From: an uncultured Atopobium sp.
Lineage (GTDB): Bacteria > Actinomycetota > Coriobacteriia > Coriobacteriales > Atopobiaceae
Assembly: GCA_916720465.1 (NCBI GenBank)
Contig: CAKARF010000001.1
Coordinates: 1 to 40,640, forward strand
Length of the DNA stretch: 40,640 bases
Reading direction: 5' to 3'
Shown here: in pieces, positions 15,994 to 24,007 of the stretch
Layout: each line of letters begins with the position of its first letter
How positions within the stretch are numbered: position 1 is the stretch's first letter
Notes under the pieces: model-generated
Databases searched by the model: none
Told to the model about the DNA's origin: nothing
The model's input: only the letters and a program-made list of their open reading frames with translations
Translations under genes and position numbers: made by a program

Positions 15994-16698
15994 ATGAATT
16001 GTTATGAGTTGCTTGGAATATTACCTGGTATTACTTCAGTAATTGGAAGCGGTGGCAAGACTTCCCTGCTCACAAAACTTTCTCAGGAAGTTCGGGGAAC
16101 GGTTATTTTAACTACGTCAACGCATATTCTGCCTTTTCCAAACATACCTCTTTTAGAGAATCCCACGCTTACTGAGGTGTCAGATGCTCTAATAACACAT
16201 CGTATCATCTGCGTTGGTGCCTTTTCTAGCGAGAAACACAAATTAGGTTCCTCTGCACTTTCTGCTCAAGAACTGGCATCCGTTGCTGACTACGTATTTG
16301 TGGAAGCTGACGGATCTAAACGGTTACCCCTAAAAGCTCACGCATCACATGAGCCAGTCATTCTGGAAGGTACCCAGCGCACTGTCCAAATTATAGGGCT
16401 TTCTGGCTTTGGACTACCTATCCATCAAGCTGTACATCGCAGTGAAATTTTCTGCAACCGGGCAAATTGTTTGCCCGACGATTTTGCCACGCCAACTCGT
16501 ATTGCCACTGTTATTGCAGCAGAACACGCTTCAGGGGCTGTAAAGGCAAACGTTATTCTTGTCAATCAAACTGACAACGAGAAAGACCTTGCTCTGGCAA
16601 GAGACTTTACACAGGAGCTTCGTTTGCAGGGTGACAACACACCTGTTATCGCAGGTTCACTTTTTAATTCGACTTTTGTGGAAATGCGTGATAAGTGA
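15994..16698 (+). CDS. yqeC: Selenium cofactor biosynthesis protein YqeC
   Basis: YqeC is a P-loop protein restricted to genomes with selenium-dependent molybdenum hydroxylases; its reaction is unknown. The P-loop is GSGGKTS (18-24), followed by LTTSTHI, the signature FVEADGSKRLPLKAH and SHEPVI. The 234-residue length fits. It is transcribed divergently from yedF, and its last 35 bp overlap the 3' end of the convergent PASTA-like gene. Possible roles are Se or Mo insertion driven by nucleotide hydrolysis. Confidence 0.92.
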   Translation: MNCYELLGILPGITSVIGSGGKTSLLTKLSQEVRGTVILTTSTHILPFPNIPLLENPTLTEVSDALITHRIICVGAFSSEKHKLGSSALSAQELASVADYVFVEADGSKRLPLKAHASHEPVILEGTQRTVQIIGLSGFGLPIHQAVHRSEIFCNRANCLPDDFATPTRIATVIAAEHASGAVKANVILVNQTDNEKDLALARDFTQELRLQGDNTPVIAGSLFNSTFVEMRDK

Positions 16699-17296
16699 TA
16701 ACTACCGGAACGTTTTCATCGTACTTCTCGCCCACTGAAAACTTTTTATCACCGTCGATAGTAATTTCTTTAACCTGGTTTTCATGATTAATGAGGCCAA
16801 TTTTAAGGTCTTCATCTTTTTGAACCGTAACGTTCTTGAAGCCGGCATGCTCAAACTTCTTTTGAGCTTCCTCATAGTCATACTCGGAGACATCTTTACT
16901 GGCGAGAGGAACTTCTACTTTCACAGGCTCTTTTTTGACTGTCTCGGTCTGAGAAGGTTGCACAGATTGTGCTGGTTGGTTTGATGTCCATGGATGAAAG
17001 ACTAAAAGTGCTACGCATACCACAAGAGAAAAAATTGCTACTATCGCGACAATAAACAGCTGATTATTGGCAGTCTTTTTAGATACGTCTGTTGTAACCC
17101 CTTTGCTATCTTGTACAGGATCTGCTGACTTTACAGCAGGACGCAGTAGAGTAGCTTGCTCTTGTTGAAGTCGATGCGTAACGTTATCTCCAATGTCTAA
17201 CGTCTCACCTGTCAGGAAATCATGGTCAAGCGAGTCCATCGCTTTTTGTACGTCAGTATTTTCTGGTACTTCAACGTCATTTTCGCGGGCACTCAA
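16664..17296 (-). CDS. Single-pass membrane protein with PASTA-like extracellular domain
   Basis: Residues 1-75 are acidic and cytoplasmic with no recognised domain. About 76-98 form one hydrophobic helix (FIVAIVAIFSLVVCVALLVF). After a Gln/Pro/Glu-rich spacer, residues 138-205 form one PASTA-like fold (YDYEEAQKKFEHAGFKNV; ENQVKEITIDGDKKFSVGEKYDENVPVVITYH). Related proteins occur in actinobacteria and Gram-positives, often near kinases or of unknown role. The start is a TTG after AAGGAGA. It does not appear to belong to the selenium system despite its position, and its 3' end overlaps yqeC by 35 bp. Confidence 0.75.
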   Translation of the reverse strand: MSARENDVEVPENTDVQKAMDSLDHDFLTGETLDIGDNVTHRLQQEQATLLRPAVKSADPVQDSKGVTTDVSKKTANNQLFIVAIVAIFSLVVCVALLVFHPWTSNQPAQSVQPSQTETVKKEPVKVEVPLASKDVSEYDYEEAQKKFEHAGFKNVTVQKDEDLKIGLINHENQVKEITIDGDKKFSVGEKYDENVPVVITYHAFPQKSN

Positions 17297-17444
17297 CGTC
17301 TGTCTCCTTTATTCCCATCAGTCAAACTTCATAGATACTATTTTCACACACATAGGTTTTATCTATCAACACACAGCAAATAACGTTTTCTATGTAATCG
17401 AAAGACTTCTAAGAACAGAGCGCATTACCTGAATAAAAAGTAAA

Positions 17445-17480
17445 TTTAGGGCGGATTTTCTCGTTTGAATCCGCCCTAAA
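17445..17480 (-). terminator. Rho-independent terminator after ridA
   Basis: A perfect 13-bp stem (17445-17457 with 17468-17480) with a 10-base loop. On the - strand it is followed by the T-rich TTTACTTTTT. It lies 30 bp past the ridA stop and closes the arcC-mocA-hydA-ridA run. Confidence 0.9.
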
Positions 17481-17509
17481 AATCTTAACCTACTAAATTT
17501 TAATAAACA

Positions 17510-17890
17510 CTAAATACGAGCAACAGCCTTAATCTCAACCTTTGCACCCTTTGGAAGTGCGACCACCTGGAATGCTGCGCGTGCAGGATAAGGATCTGCA
17601 AAGAACTCAGCATAAACCTCGTTCATTGCACCAAACTCATTGATATCGGAAAGTAAAACCGTAGTCTCAACAACATCATCCATGGAAGCACCAGCTGCCT
17701 CGAGGATATTTTTAATGTTAGTTAGACTCTGACGGGTCTGAGACTTAATATCCTCACCTGCAAATTCACCAGTTGCAGGATCAACAGGAAGCTGACCAGA
17801 CACGTTAATGGAACCGTTTGCAGAAACAGCAGCAGAGTAAGGACCTACTGCAGCTGGAGCCTTATCAGTAACGATAGCTTTCTTTGACAT
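17510..17890 (-). CDS. ridA: RidA family reactive enamine/imine deaminase
   Basis: A 126-residue RidA/YjgF/UK114 protein. GPYSAAVSANGSINVSGQ at the N-terminus and the C-terminal YPARAAFQVVALPKGAKVEIKAVA contain the conserved Arg that binds the carboxylate and the Glu near the active site. It hydrolyses 2-aminoacrylate and similar enamines to keto acids and ammonia. The diaminopropionate ammonia-lyase encoded nearby produces exactly such an intermediate, which explains its place as last gene of the hydA unit. A GAAGGAG site precedes the ATG. Confidence 0.94.
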   Translation of the reverse strand: MSKKAIVTDKAPAAVGPYSAAVSANGSINVSGQLPVDPATGEFAGEDIKSQTRQSLTNIKNILEAAGASMDDVVETTVLLSDINEFGAMNEVYAEFFADPYPARAAFQVVALPKGAKVEIKAVARI

Positions 17891-17982
17891 ATTATTCTCC
17901 TTCTTTCCTATTTGTGTTTGTTTTCACAAACAGCAAAACCAATCAAAGACTATTTAAAGAGCCTTTGAATATTACCCTTACT

Positions 17983-19338
17983 TTACCGTTTGACGTATGC
18001 GCCTGGTTTTACACCAGTAGGCTCACCATCAACCACCACCAACTCTCCGTTTACAAAAACATATGCTGGACGTCCGTGAATCTCAAAGCCTTCATAGGGC
18101 GTATAGTCAACATTTTGATGCTGGTTCTTCTCGCTGATGGCCCACGTCACACTTGGATCCCATACCGTCACGTCAGCATCTGAGCCAACACGCAGGACAC
18201 CCTTGCGCGGATACATACCAAAGACACGAGCGGGTCCCTCACTCATGAGACGAGCAAAGTCTTGGACGCCCAAGCGATTCTCAAACGAGGTCATGATAAG
18301 ACCGGGTCGATGTTCTACACCGGGGCCGCCGTTGGGAATATGCGTGAAGTCGTCAATGCCGCGATCTTTTTGACCATGAAGATTAAAACTACAATGATCG
18401 GTAGCAATGGTATCAATCTCACCATCACATACGGCTCGACGCAAAACCTCAATGTCGTGCGGCTTGCGCAAAGGTGGACTCATAACGTACTTAGCACCTT
18501 CAAAGTCGCTCTCAAGATAATGTGAATCGTCCAGCAACAGATACTGAGGACAGGTCTCAACGTCCATCTTCACTTTGCCGCGTGCCTTGGCCGCACGAAC
18601 CGCCTCAAGACCAAGAGCGCTGGACAGATGAACAATGTTGATACGAGCATCAGCAAGCTCTGCAAGATAACACAGACGAGAAATTGCCTCTGCTTCACAA
18701 GCTGCAGGACGACTCATAGGATGACCCTCAGGACCAGTAATACCAGCTGCGAGCATACGTCTTTGCAGCTCATTTACAAGAGTGCCATTCTCGCAGTGAA
18801 CGCACAGGACACCGTCAATATCGCGGATATATTCAAGCACCTCAAGCGTCTGGGCGTCATCTAAACGCAGATGATCGTAGGCAAAGTAGGTCTTAAATGA
18901 CATAACACCTGCATCACGCATAGCCTGCATATCTGCTTTAGTTTGTTCATTCCAATCAGCAATGGCCATATGAAATGCATAGTTAGCAGTACAGGTACCA
19001 TCTGCACGTTTATGCCACTCATCAAGCGCTTCGGGCAGCGTCATGCCTTTGTCTTGTGTGGCATAATCCACAATAGTGGTGGTACCGCCGCAAGCAGCAG
19101 CACAAGTTCCTGTCTCAAAGCTATCTGCTGTCCAGTCCATACCTGTCCAGCATTGCATGTGCGTATGAGCGTCAATAAAACCAGGGAATACGTATTTACC
19201 CGTAACATTGATAACGTTGTCATCTGTACGCGCCTCGTACGTACCTCCCACCTGGATGATTTTTGTACCATCGAGCACTAAGTCTCCATAGAAAACGCCC
19301 TCAGGCAACACAAGGAAACCATTCTTTAATACGTTCAT
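17983..19338 (-). CDS. hydA: Dihydropyrimidinase/D-hydantoinase family amidohydrolase
   Basis: A cyclic amide hydrolase of the amidohydrolase superfamily. It has the metal motif DAHTH (His58, His60), Lys149 in FKTYFAY as the probable carbamylated metal bridge, VHCENG, IVHLSS and ATDHCSF with the last metal Asp. At 451 residues it is normal. It would open a hydantoin- or dihydropyrimidine-like ring, here probably an intermediate of purine breakdown. Its ATG shares a base with the mocA stop (TGATG), and ridA follows 92 bp later. The exact substrate cannot be read from sequence. Confidence 0.9.
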   Translation of the reverse strand: MNVLKNGFLVLPEGVFYGDLVLDGTKIIQVGGTYEARTDDNVINVTGKYVFPGFIDAHTHMQCWTGMDWTADSFETGTCAAACGGTTTIVDYATQDKGMTLPEALDEWHKRADGTCTANYAFHMAIADWNEQTKADMQAMRDAGVMSFKTYFAYDHLRLDDAQTLEVLEYIRDIDGVLCVHCENGTLVNELQRRMLAAGITGPEGHPMSRPAACEAEAISRLCYLAELADARINIVHLSSALGLEAVRAAKARGKVKMDVETCPQYLLLDDSHYLESDFEGAKYVMSPPLRKPHDIEVLRRAVCDGEIDTIATDHCSFNLHGQKDRGIDDFTHIPNGGPGVEHRPGLIMTSFENRLGVQDFARLMSEGPARVFGMYPRKGVLRVGSDADVTVWDPSVTWAISEKNQHQNVDYTPYEGFEIHGRPAYVFVNGELVVVDGEPTGVKPGAYVKR

Positions 19339-19988
19339 CAGTCAACTCCCAATCTCTCGGTCGTCAAACCGTTTATAGATGCCGAATGTAAATAATTCAA
19401 ATCAGACGGAGTATCTACATCTAAAAGTTCTTGTTCGCATTGTGCCTCTACAAGTGCAGCAGAAGCTTGGTACTCAGGACATAATAAAAATACTCCAGAA
19501 CCGCCCTTATCGCCTTGTACTCTGCACAGCATATCAAACAATGCGCTTGGAAAAACTATGGGGCTACCTGGTACTCCATGCCAAGATAGACGAGAAACCA
19601 CTTCTGGATGTTCTTCAAAACTAGCTATAAGAGCGCATAAACTATCTGCACGTACACACGGTTGATCTCCCTGTAAAAACAGAGCACCATCCCATGAGTT
19701 CTCACCAAGACCATCTTTTTGTACCTCAAGCATTGCTCGACGTACTGTGTCACTTTGAAGGGTACCTGAGTGCGTTACAGCGCGAACCTTGAGCTTGTTA
19801 CACAGTACAAGAATAGGTTCATGAAACGGATCGTCAATTGTTACCACTATGGGCTCTAGTCCTGCTGTTTGAGCCGTTTCTATAACATGTTGAATCAGTG
19901 GCTTGCCCATAAACGGTGCCATAAGCTTATTGGATCCAAAGCGAGTAGAAGCACCGGAAGCCATGACTATACACCCAATGTGTGACAT
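19338..19988 (-). CDS. mocA: Molybdenum cofactor cytidylyltransferase-like protein (MocA/YgfJ)
   Basis: A MobA/MocA-type nucleotidyltransferase that would join CMP to molybdopterin, giving the dinucleotide form used by many bacterial xanthine dehydrogenases. The N-terminal nucleotide loop MASGASTRFGSNKLMAPFMG, the metal motif FLQGDQPCV and GVPGSPIVFPS are typical. ATG 19988 is set by GGAGG seven bases upstream. It lies inside the catabolic unit between arcC (67 bp) and hydA (overlap), as ygfJ does in the E. coli yge/ygf cluster. Choice of CTP rather than GTP is inferred from context. Confidence 0.87.
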   Translation of the reverse strand: MSHIGCIVMASGASTRFGSNKLMAPFMGKPLIQHVIETAQTAGLEPIVVTIDDPFHEPILVLCNKLKVRAVTHSGTLQSDTVRRAMLEVQKDGLGENSWDGALFLQGDQPCVRADSLCALIASFEEHPEVVSRLSWHGVPGSPIVFPSALFDMLCRVQGDKGGSGVFLLCPEYQASAALVEAQCEQELLDVDTPSDLNYLHSASINGLTTERLGVD

Positions 19989-20055
19989 AGCATGGCCTCC
20001 TTCCTTAGTTCTTAAATTACAGTAAGTAATACCCATAGGGTATTACAGACGGCTA

Positions 20056-20997
20056 CTATCCGCGTATCACAGTGCCGGTTTTTCCAGCAATTCCATCAGC
20101 AGCCTTATCCAGCAAAGTAATAAGTGATGTACGTCCTTCGCCGGATTGTGCAAACTGCAAAGCAGCCTGTACCTTGGGCAACATAGAACCAGGAGCAAAT
20201 TCGCCGGCTTCAATATAAGCTTGTGCACTCTCAGGTGTAAGCTCAGAGAGGTCTTCCTGTTCAGGAGTACCAAAATGAATAGCAACCTTCTCGACAGCCG
20301 TTAAAATAATGAGTGCATCCGCATTAACCTGCTCCGCAAGACGAGCTGCTGCAAAATCCTTATCAATAACAGCTGCAGCACCCTTAAGATGATTGCCCTC
20401 AGTAATAAATACTGGAATACCGCCACCACCACAAGCAATAACAACATTGCCCGTCTCAATAAGTGAACGAATGGTATCAAGCTCAACAATAGCAACAGGC
20501 TGAGGAGATGCAACTACACGACGGTATCCTCGACCAGCGTCCTCGACAACGTTATATCCACGCTCAGCTACCATCTTTTTAGCTTCTTCTTCTGTCATAA
20601 AAGAACCAATGGGCTTGGTAGGATTTTTAAATGCTGGATCATTTTTATCAACTTCAACTTGCGTTAGAACAGTGGCTGCATTTTTCTTAATGCCGCGGTT
20701 AAGCATTTCTTCACGAAGCGCATTCTGAAGATCGTAGCCAATATATCCCTGGCTCATGGCAACACATACAGAAAGTGGGCAAGGAATATATTTCTCTGGA
20801 TCAGAACGATTAAGCTGCGTCATAGCCTCTTGGATCATGCCAACTTGTGGGCCGTTACCGTGGGCGATAATAACTTCATTACCTTGCTCAATTAAATCAA
20901 CAATTGCCTTAGCAGTGTGCTTTACTGCAATCATCTGCTTAGGTAAATTTTTGCCAAGAGCATTACCGCCCAAAGCAATTACAATACGCTTTCCCAT
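20056..20997 (-). CDS. arcC: Carbamate kinase
   Basis: Converts carbamoyl phosphate and ADP to ATP, ammonia and CO2. Family motifs include the N-terminal ALGGNALG, AHGNGPQVG, VASPQPVAI, ACGGGGIPVF and the late KVQAALQFAQSG. At 313 residues it is full length. Beside ygeW it is the expected energy-conserving step of the pathway: the carbamoyl group freed from purine fragments becomes ATP. It heads the arcC-mocA-hydA-ridA unit and has its own upstream dyad at 21034-21075. It matches YqeA/ArcC-type kinases equally well. Confidence 0.94.
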   Translation of the reverse strand: MGKRIVIALGGNALGKNLPKQMIAVKHTAKAIVDLIEQGNEVIIAHGNGPQVGMIQEAMTQLNRSDPEKYIPCPLSVCVAMSQGYIGYDLQNALREEMLNRGIKKNAATVLTQVEVDKNDPAFKNPTKPIGSFMTEEEAKKMVAERGYNVVEDAGRGYRRVVASPQPVAIVELDTIRSLIETGNVVIACGGGGIPVFITEGNHLKGAAAVIDKDFAAARLAEQVNADALIILTAVEKVAIHFGTPEQEDLSELTPESAQAYIEAGEFAPGSMLPKVQAALQFAQSGEGRTSLITLLDKAADGIAGKTGTVIRG

Positions 20998-21033
20998 AGT
21001 CCCCTCCCAGGGCTTACATTACGATCTTTAACA

Positions 21034-21075
21034 TTTTTAACAGGTTCTCTTACTCTTTACTAAACTTGTTAAAAA
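21034..21075. promoter_or_regulatory. Inverted repeat upstream of arcC
   Basis: TTTTTAACAGGTT (21034-21046) and AACTTGTTAAAAA (21063-21075) are complementary at 12 of 13 positions with a 16-bp spacer. The dyad lies between the ygeW terminator and the arcC start, so it is a candidate operator for the arcC unit. It could also pair in RNA as part of a leader. Confidence 0.4.
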
Positions 21076-21082
21076 CAAAAAA

Positions 21083-21116
21083 GGGTCTGCATGAGAGCTT
21101 GTCTCCACGCAGACCC
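21083..21116 (-). terminator. Rho-independent terminator after ygeW
   Basis: GGGTCTGC (21083-21090) pairs with GCAGACCC (21109-21116), extended by imperfect inner pairing. On the - strand the stem is followed by TTTTTTGTTTTT. It lies 18 bp past the ygeW stop and separates ygeY-ygeW from arcC. Confidence 0.9.
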
Positions 21117-21134
21117 AATGTATATAAATATTAC

Positions 21135-22337
21135 TTATGCCTGGAACCAGCGAGGAGTATCTCCCTGCTCAAGAGCTTTAAGCGTTGCAATTGGATCTTT
21201 TGCCTTCTGCAAGAAAATCATTGCTGCAATAGCATATGGCTTATAAGAAGCCTCTTTATAGAGACCATCACGGTGATAATCAAAGACCTCATTTTCAACT
21301 TCACCGTGCTCACAAGATACACCATTAATGTCTGCAGGCAGTGGATGCATATAGATGGTATCCATACCATGAGCAGTCTTTGCCATAAGATCAGTTGTGC
21401 AGCACCAATCCTTATGAGTAGCATTCTGAGCAAGAAGCTCTTTCTCCAGAGCGTCGATTCCAGCGTCATCGCCTGCAGCATAAAGATTAGTACGCTTCTC
21501 CATAGCAGCATAAGGTGCCCAGCTCTTAGGAATTACAATGTCAGCGCCCTCAAAAGCCTCTGCCATGTTGTAGGTCTTCTTAAAGGTTGCTCCAGACTCA
21601 GCTGCAAACTTACCAGCAACATCAACAAGCTCAGGCATGAGATCGTATCCCTCAGGATGAGCTAATGTAACATCCATGCCAAAACGAGGAAGCAGAGTAA
21701 TAAGAGACTGTGGGCAAGATAAAGGCTTACCATATGAAGGAGAATAAGCCCAAGTAACAGCAACTTTCTTACCACGGAGATTCTCAAGGCCACCAAACTC
21801 ATTGATAAGATAGAGGATGTCAGCAGTAGACTGAGTTGGGTGATCCATATCAGACTGAAGAGATACCAGTGTTGGACGATGATCTAAAACGCCATCCTCG
21901 TAAGCCTGCTTGACGGAAGCAGAAACCTCACGCATATAAGCGTCGCCCTTACCAATGAACTTATCGTCACGAATACCAATGACATCAGCCATGAATGAAA
22001 TCATAGTTGCAGTCTCACGGACAGTCTCGCCGTGAGCAATCTGAGACTTACCCTCATCAAGATCCATCAACTGAAGACCAAGAAGGTTAGAGCCAGATGC
22101 AAAGGAAAAACGAGTACGAGTTGAGTTATCACGGAAAAGTGAGACAGCAAGACCAGACTCAAAAAGACGTGTAGAAATGTTACGCTCACGTAAGTTGCGT
22201 AGAGCATCTGCTACTGCATAGAGAGCCTGAAGCTCATCGGTTGACTTCTCCCATGTCAAAAGGAAATCCTCGTTATACATCTTGGAGAAATCAAGTTTTG
22301 CAAGCTTGTCAAGATACGGCTGAATGGTAGTTGCCAT
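21135..22337 (-). CDS. ygeW: YgeW-type carbamoyltransferase
   Basis: A transcarbamylase of the aspartate/ornithine carbamoyltransferase fold. FRDNSTRTRFSF (68-79) is the carbamoyl-phosphate loop, DMDHPTQSTADI the HPTQ motif and MHPLPADI the late HPLP motif. The VTWAYSPSYGKPLSCPQ stretch matches the YgeW subgroup. Its true substrate is not settled in the literature known to me; with arcC, dpaL and ygeY alongside, phosphorolysis of a carbamoylated diaminopropionate-like intermediate is the best fit. An AGAGGATG site precedes the ATG, and ygeY ends 52 bp upstream. Confidence 0.92.
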   Translation of the reverse strand: MATTIQPYLDKLAKLDFSKMYNEDFLLTWEKSTDELQALYAVADALRNLRERNISTRLFESGLAVSLFRDNSTRTRFSFASGSNLLGLQLMDLDEGKSQIAHGETVRETATMISFMADVIGIRDDKFIGKGDAYMREVSASVKQAYEDGVLDHRPTLVSLQSDMDHPTQSTADILYLINEFGGLENLRGKKVAVTWAYSPSYGKPLSCPQSLITLLPRFGMDVTLAHPEGYDLMPELVDVAGKFAAESGATFKKTYNMAEAFEGADIVIPKSWAPYAAMEKRTNLYAAGDDAGIDALEKELLAQNATHKDWCCTTDLMAKTAHGMDTIYMHPLPADINGVSCEHGEVENEVFDYHRDGLYKEASYKPYAIAAMIFLQKAKDPIATLKALEQGDTPRWFQA

Positions 22338-22389
22338 GGTACATCCTCTCGTTTAAATAACCGCTTATATACTAATTACCAAAAACCAT

Positions 22390-23772
22390 TTACTTAATGT
22401 TGTTATCGGTGAGACTTGCACGGAATTCAGTTGCATCTTCAGTTACTGCAGAAGCGTCATACAGGTTGAGAGCTGCAACATATAGTGCTGCACAGGTAGG
22501 AAGATCCTGCTTGAATGTAATCTCATTTGGAGCGTGTGCCTGAGACTCAGCACCTGGTCCAAAGCCAACGCAAGGAATACCATAACGACCCTGGATAGAA
22601 ACGCAATTTGTGGAGAAGGTCCACTTATCGCATAGAGGACGACCTTCACGAGTTGCCATGGACTTCTCGCAACCAATACGCTTATCGCCAAAGAGTGCCT
22701 TGTGAGCATCAACAAGTGCTTTGACGTGTGGAGCAGACTCTTTGTTGATCCATGTTGGGAAGTAAGACTCAGTCTCATAGACCTCGCCAGTCCAAGAAGG
22801 ACGGTCATACATGTACATGGAGACCTTGACGTCGTCACCATACTTCTTGACGGAAGGAAGCTCCTCAATCTCTTTGAGGCAGCTCTTATAGGTCTCACCA
22901 GCGGTCATACGACGGTCAATGGAGATTGCACAAGAGTCTGCAACAGCGCAGCGAGAAGGGCTTGTGAAGTAAATCTGAGAAACGGTGCAGGTACCACGGC
23001 CGAGGAAGCGAGCATCCTCATAATGATCAGGGTTGTACTTAGGATCAAGCATCTTAACAAGGCCGCGAATAGCAGTGGATTCATCAGCACTATTATTGTT
23101 AAGTGCACGAACGTCATTAATGATGTCAGCCATCTTATAAATTGCGTTGTCACCACGCTCAGGAGCTGAACCGTGGCAGGAAACGCCCTTGACGTCAACA
23201 CGGATCTCCATACGGCCACGGTGACCACGATAAATACCACCATCAGTAGGCTCGGTTGAGATTACAAACTCTGGCTTAATCTTGTCAACATTGTAGATGT
23301 ACTGCCAGCACATACCGTCGCAGTCCTCTTCCTGGACAGTACCAACAACCATAACCTTGTAGCCCTCAGGAATAAGATTCATATCCTTCATAATCTTTGC
23401 AGCATATACGCCTGAACAGACGCCGCCCTCCTGGTCAGAGCCACCACGACCACCAATGAGCTGATCGTCCTCAAAGCCCTCATAAGGATCAAAATCCCAG
23501 TTGTCACGATTACCAATACCAACGGTATCAATGTGACCGTCGATTGCGATGATTTTATCGCCAGTACCCATAAAGCCCATAACGTTGCCAAGGCCGTCAA
23601 CTTTTACCTCATCAAAGCCAAGCTTCTCCATCTCAGCTTTAATGCATGCGACAACCTCGCCCTCTTCTGAAGACTCACTAGGGTGTGAAATCATTGCGCG
23701 CAGAAACGCGGTCATATCTTTTGAATACTTATTTGCTGCATCCTTAATTGCGCCGTAATCCAAGTCTTTCAT
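22390..23772 (-). CDS. ygeY: YgeY family selenium metabolism-linked M20 hydrolase
   Basis: A zinc-dependent M20-type amidohydrolase/deacylase of the YgeY group, which is confined to SDMH/purine clusters. Metal-binding motifs are IDGHIDTVG, the GRGGSDQEGG loop with the bridging Asp, TVQEEDCDG with the catalytic Glu, and STEPTDGG. AAAGGAGG before ATG 23772 fixes the start at 460 residues; the frame extends 26 codons further without a site. It likely removes an acyl or carbamoyl group from an opened purine fragment before YgeW or DpaL acts. The exact substrate is unknown. Confidence 0.92.
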   Translation of the reverse strand: MKDLDYGAIKDAANKYSKDMTAFLRAMISHPSESSEEGEVVACIKAEMEKLGFDEVKVDGLGNVMGFMGTGDKIIAIDGHIDTVGIGNRDNWDFDPYEGFEDDQLIGGRGGSDQEGGVCSGVYAAKIMKDMNLIPEGYKVMVVGTVQEEDCDGMCWQYIYNVDKIKPEFVISTEPTDGGIYRGHRGRMEIRVDVKGVSCHGSAPERGDNAIYKMADIINDVRALNNNSADESTAIRGLVKMLDPKYNPDHYEDARFLGRGTCTVSQIYFTSPSRCAVADSCAISIDRRMTAGETYKSCLKEIEELPSVKKYGDDVKVSMYMYDRPSWTGEVYETESYFPTWINKESAPHVKALVDAHKALFGDKRIGCEKSMATREGRPLCDKWTFSTNCVSIQGRYGIPCVGFGPGAESQAHAPNEITFKQDLPTCAALYVAALNLYDASAVTEDATEFRASLTDNNIK

Positions 23773-23890
23773 ACATCCTCCTTTATTAGGATAAAACTGG
23801 ACGTCTTGATCCTTTTGTAACCTTACAAACAGTTGAGAATAAAATCCCAAACTGTACCAGTACCCTCGTAATACAAACCATTTTTTTGCT

Positions 23891-23911
23891 TACCAAACTT
23901 TTTGTTTGGTA
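23891..23911. promoter_or_regulatory. Palindrome upstream of ygeY, candidate operator
   Basis: TACCAAAC (23891-23898) and GTTTGGTA (23904-23911) flank TTTTT. Its - strand core AACAAAAAGTTT also occurs upstream of dpaL, and a close variant upstream of the permease gene. It lies in the 235-bp gap between dpaL and ygeY. It is probably a regulator site rather than a terminator, as no T tract follows on the - strand. Confidence 0.5.
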
Positions 23912-23953
23912 CTATCTATTAAATCACTTGTAGAAGACATTGCAAGCAGTAAA

Positions 23954-23982
23954 CGCTTACTTTTTTATTTTCTCGGCAAGCG
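23954..23982 (-). terminator. Possible weak terminator after dpaL
   Basis: CGCTTAC (23954-23960) and GCAAGCG (23976-23982) can pair with one mismatch around an AT-rich loop. On the - strand TTTACT follows. It lies 26 bp past the dpaL stop. The stem is short and the call is tentative. Confidence 0.35.
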
Positions 23983-24007
23983 GTTTTATTGTTACTAATT
24001 CTCTTTT

